Assembly (NCBI GenBank): GCA_947458795.1
Contig: CANHCD010000063.1
Span: forward strand, 1 to 9,490
Length of the DNA: 9,490 nucleotides
DNA from: Cyclobacteriaceae bacterium
GTDB lineage: Bacteria > Bacteroidota > Bacteroidia > Cytophagales > Cyclobacteriaceae
Direction: 5' to 3'
The notes beneath the pieces were generated by a model, which ran no database searches, was not told the DNA's origin, and saw only the letters and a list, made by a program, of their open reading frames with translations. Within the stretch, counting starts at the first letter, position 1; every line of letters begins with the position of its first letter. Shown here in pieces: positions 7,789-9,490 of this stretch. The position numbers and the translations under genes were made by a program.

Positions 7789-7827
7789 GACATTCGGAGT
7801 TTAACACCTTTTCAAACTCCGAATGTC
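7789..7827 (+). terminator. rho-independent terminator after lepA
   Basis: A perfect 14-base inverted repeat: GACATTCGGAGTTT at 7789-7802 and AAACTCCGAATGTC at 7814-7827, with an 11-base loop. It lies 54 bp after the lepA stop and is followed by CAATTTTGAATTTTATTTTTT. Pairing can extend a few bases further outward past one mismatch. Position and T-rich tail fit a terminator of lepA. As it also lies just before the four-helix-bundle gene, it might instead belong to that gene's flank. Confidence 0.65.
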
Positions 7828-7880
7828 CAATTTTGAATTTTATTTTTTAATCAATTACACCTAAATTTTTTACTAGAGTC

Positions 7881-8249
7881 ATGATGGAGAAAAAGTTTGA
7901 TTTGGAAGAGCGATTAATTGAGTTTGCAGCTCAACTTATCCATTTTACAGAAAGTATGGTTTCGAGCAAATCTGGAAATCATTTAGCAAATCAATTACTC
8001 AGAAGCGGAACAAGTCCTGCTTTGAATTATGGGGAAGCGCAAAGTGGGGAATCGAGAAAAGATTTTATACATAAGTTTAAAGTCATTTTAAAAGAGTTAA
8101 GAGAGACTTTAATTGGATTGAAAATAGTAGAAAGAGCAGGCCTTCATCGGGATAGTTCATTTTTGTATAAAATGAAAGATGAATGCAACCAACTGATTTC
8201 TATTTTTGTCAAAAGTGTATTAACTGCCGAGCGTAACCGATTTGAGTAG
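7881..8249 (+). CDS. four-helix-bundle protein (23S rRNA intervening-sequence protein family)
   Basis: 122 residues from the ATG at 7881; a second ATG at 7884 is equally possible. It matches the small all-helical family first described from proteins encoded in intervening sequences of 23S rRNA genes, also widespread as stand-alone genes in Bacteroidota. Signature stretches: FDLEERLIEFA (6-16), NHLANQLLRSGTSPALNYGEAQ (33-54, with the family's QLLRSGTS and EAQ), SRKDFIHKFKVILKELRET (58-76) and GLKIVERAGL. Four predicted helices match the domain architecture, and the length is normal. The family forms bundle oligomers; its cellular role is not established, and a nucleic-acid link is assumed from its origin. 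The gene is more AT-rich than lepA and folD on either side. It stands alone between the lepA hairpin and a 141-bp spacer before folD. A weak 5-bp hairpin follows at 8253-8273. Confidence 0.9.
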   Translation: MMEKKFDLEERLIEFAAQLIHFTESMVSSKSGNHLANQLLRSGTSPALNYGEAQSGESRKDFIHKFKVILKELRETLIGLKIVERAGLHRDSSFLYKMKDECNQLISIFVKSVLTAERNRFE

Positions 8250-8344
8250 GGTAAGGCAAAAGCAAATGGCCTTTATTGATTTTAATCAACTAACGCTAAG
8301 TATGTAGGAGTTTAGTTTTTGAAAAGAAAAAATAATTATGAACG

Positions 8345-8372
8345 TCGATTGAAGAATATCGATTGAAGAATA
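8345..8372 (+). repeat. 14-bp perfect tandem duplication upstream of folD
   Basis: TCGATTGAAGAATA occurs twice back to back (8345-8358 and 8359-8372), ending 18 bases before the folD ATG. It therefore lies in the probable 5' leader or promoter-proximal region. It may be a simple replication-slippage duplication or a two-copy binding site. Confidence 0.85.
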
Positions 8373-8390
8373 AATAGAATCCGAGATCTC

Positions 8391-9275
8391 ATGTCAATAC
8401 TAATAGACGGTAAAAAAACCGCGCAAGACATAAAAAATGAAATTGCAGCGCGGGTAGCGGAAATTAAACAAGCAGGCGGAAAGCAGCCTCACCTAGCAGC
8501 CATACTGGTAGGAGAAGATGGTGCCAGCCAAACCTATGTGGGGGCCAAAGTGAAGGCCTGTGAAGAAGTAGGATTTACTTCTACGCTGGTTCGACTTGCT
8601 GCGGAAGTGAGTGAAGAAGAATTGCTTCGAACCGTGGAGGACATCAACCAAAATCCAGACATCGACGGATTGATTGTGCAACTTCCCTTGCCCAAGCATA
8701 TTTCAGTAGACAAGGTGACCAACTGCATTCGTCCAGAAAAGGACGTGGATGGCTTTACTCCAGCCAACGTGGGGAGAATGACACTCAATTGGCCTGCATA
8801 CGTGGCTGCCACACCTTATGGAATTGTGGAACTGCTCAAGCGCTACCAGATCGAAACCTCCGGTAAGCACTGTGTGGTCATCGGCCGCAGTCATATTGTG
8901 GGCAGCCCGATGAGCATTTTGATGGCGCGCAATGGATATCCAGGCAATGCCACCGTGACACTTACCCACTCCAGGACCGAGAACTTGGCAGCGATCTGTA
9001 AAACTGCTGATATTTTGATTGTTGCCATTGGCAAGCCTGAATTTGTAACAGCCGATATGGTGAAGCCAGGGGCTGTTGTGATTGACGTGGGTATTCACCG
9101 CATCGCTGACGAGTCTAAGAAATCCGGATTTCGGTTGATCGGTGATGTAAAGTACGATGAAGTAGCACCTTTGGCCTCGGCCATCACCCCTGTACCGGGT
9201 GGCGTGGGCCCAATGACTATCGCTGCCTTGCTTTACAATACCCTTCAGTCCGCTGAAAAGAAGGTTTTTGGCTAA
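8391..9275 (+). CDS. folD: bifunctional methylenetetrahydrofolate dehydrogenase / methenyltetrahydrofolate cyclohydrolase (FolD)
   Basis: 294 residues, full length for the family. FolD oxidises 5,10-methylene-THF to 5,10-methenyl-THF with NADP+ and then hydrolyses it to 10-formyl-THF, supplying one-carbon units for purines and formyl-Met-tRNA in the cytosol. Visible catalytic and binding residues are Y49 and K53 in ASQTYVGAK, Q97 in GLIVQLPLPKHI, D120 in DVDGFTPANVG, the dinucleotide-binding GRSHIVGSP (165-173), and the C-terminal PGGVGPMT (269-276). No key residue is missing. The ATG start gives the family's MSILIDGKKTAQDI N-terminus. There is no clear Shine-Dalgarno. Upstream, TTTAGTTTTTG at 8311-8321 resembles the -7 element but has one base too many. 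It is probably transcribed from its own promoter, since 141 bp separate it from the preceding gene. It is followed by the tRNA-Leu gene. Confidence 0.98.
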   Translation: MSILIDGKKTAQDIKNEIAARVAEIKQAGGKQPHLAAILVGEDGASQTYVGAKVKACEEVGFTSTLVRLAAEVSEEELLRTVEDINQNPDIDGLIVQLPLPKHISVDKVTNCIRPEKDVDGFTPANVGRMTLNWPAYVAATPYGIVELLKRYQIETSGKHCVVIGRSHIVGSPMSILMARNGYPGNATVTLTHSRTENLAAICKTADILIVAIGKPEFVTADMVKPGAVVIDVGIHRIADESKKSGFRLIGDVKYDEVAPLASAITPVPGGVGPMTIAALLYNTLQSAEKKVFG

Positions 9276-9306
9276 GTGCTAAAAAAACTAAAGAAAAGCG
9301 GAGCGA

Positions 9307-9332
9307 AGCTTTGCTTCCCAAAGCTCGGTTTT
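9307..9332 (+). terminator. possible weak terminator of folD
   Basis: AGCTTTG at 9307-9313 pairs with CAAAGCT at 9319-9325 across a 5-base loop, followed by CGGTTTT. It lies about 30 bp after the folD stop. The stem is only 7 bp and the T-run short. It overlaps the proposed -33 box of the tRNA promoter. Confidence 0.35.
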
Positions 9333-9341
9333 CTACTTTTG
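9310..9341 (+). promoter_or_regulatory. Bacteroidota-type promoter of tRNA-Leu (TTTG, 20 bp, TACTTTTG)
   Basis: A -33 box TTTG (9310-9313) and a -7 box TACTTTTG (9334-9341) are separated by 20 bp, within the accepted 19-21 bp spacing for the Bacteroidota sigma-ABfr (RpoD) consensus TTTG / TAnnTTTG. The predicted start, near 9347, is a few bases before the mature tRNA 5' end at 9354. This is the best-formed promoter in the window. Confidence 0.6.
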
Positions 9342-9353
9342 CAATCCCCAATC

Positions 9354-9437
9354 GCGCACGTGGTGAAATTGGTAGACACGCCACTTTGAGGGGGTGGTGC
9401 CCGTTCGGGTGTGGAAGTTCGAATCTTCTCGTGCGCA
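9354..9437 (+). tRNA. tRNA-Leu (anticodon GAG)
   Basis: 84 nt with all arms. The acceptor stem GCGCACG (9354-9360) pairs perfectly with CGTGCGC (9430-9436), and A at 9437 is the discriminator base. The D-arm region is GTGAAATTGGTAGACAC. The anticodon stem CCACT / GGTGG (9381-9385 / 9393-9397) holds loop TTGAGGG with anticodon GAG at 9388-9390, which reads Leu codons CUC and CUU. A long class II variable arm (CCCG / CGGG hairpin) is typical of Leu. The T-arm GGAAG-TTCGAAT-CTTCT ends the molecule. The 3' CCA is not encoded (CTC follows), so it must be added by the CCA-adding enzyme. Confidence 0.97.
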
Positions 9438-9444
9438 CTCCAAA

Positions 9445-9484
9445 AAGAAAGGCGACCCTGCAAAGAGTCGCCTTTCTTGTTTTT
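9445..9484 (+). terminator. rho-independent terminator after tRNA-Leu
   Basis: A perfect 12-base stem, AAGAAAGGCGAC (9445-9456) with GTCGCCTTTCTT (9467-9478), has a 10-base loop and is followed by G and TTTTT (9480-9484). It begins eight bases after the mature tRNA 3' end. A GC-containing stem with an adjacent T-run makes this the clearest terminator in the window. Confidence 0.88.
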
Positions 9485-9490
9485 AAATCG

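Noticed and set aside
8253..8283. Hairpin AAGGC / GCCTT after the four-helix-bundle gene as a terminator
   Set aside because: The stem is only 5 bp with an 11-base loop, and the T-rich tail is interrupted; too weak to call.

Overview
The window looks like chromosomal DNA of a Bacteroidota bacterium, probably of the Cytophagales type. Four things point there. Start codons lack Shine-Dalgarno sequences. Several genes are preceded by the Bacteroidota -7 promoter element TAnnTTTG. A DUF4924-type protein is present, a family I know from this phylum. A stand-alone four-helix-bundle (23S rRNA intervening-sequence) protein is present, which is common there. Assignment below phylum level is a guess.

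Layout. From the left edge to 2309 (+) runs the 3' part of a large gene for a TPR-CHAT protein. Its tetratricopeptide array is encoded by 126-bp tandem repeats, and its caspase-like CHAT domain keeps the His and Cys of the catalytic dyad. Facing it on the minus strand is a two-gene unit: a membrane-anchored CHASE2 sensor-domain protein (3377-4561) and, 15 bp downstream of it, an exported protein with a possible FecR-like N-terminal part (2528-3361). Upstream of and divergent from that unit lies a decayed plus-strand gene (about 4789-5159) that looks like the active-site region of a papain-like (C1) peptidase. It is broken by stops and frame changes and has lost its active-site Cys and Trp. Together 1-5160 looks like an accessory sensing/protease neighbourhood, and the part from 2310 on is visibly richer in A and T than the rest.

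The right half is core genome. A DUF4924 protein (5175-5714, -) and lepA (5948-7735, +) diverge from a shared 233-bp region that has a TAnnTTTG element facing each way. After lepA comes a strong hairpin (7789-7827), then a small four-helix-bundle gene (7881-8249), then folD (8391-9275). A tRNA-Leu(GAG) gene at 9354-9437 has a well-spaced Bacteroidota promoter and a strong rho-independent terminator that closes the window.

How they work together. LepA (translation), FolD (one-carbon metabolism) and the tRNA are housekeeping genes with no evident link to one another. The most suggestive functional group is the CHAT protease-like protein, the CHASE2 membrane protein, the exported protein and the peptidase remnant. 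A signalling or stress-response role for that group is inference from domain types and proximity; nothing in the sequence proves that they interact.
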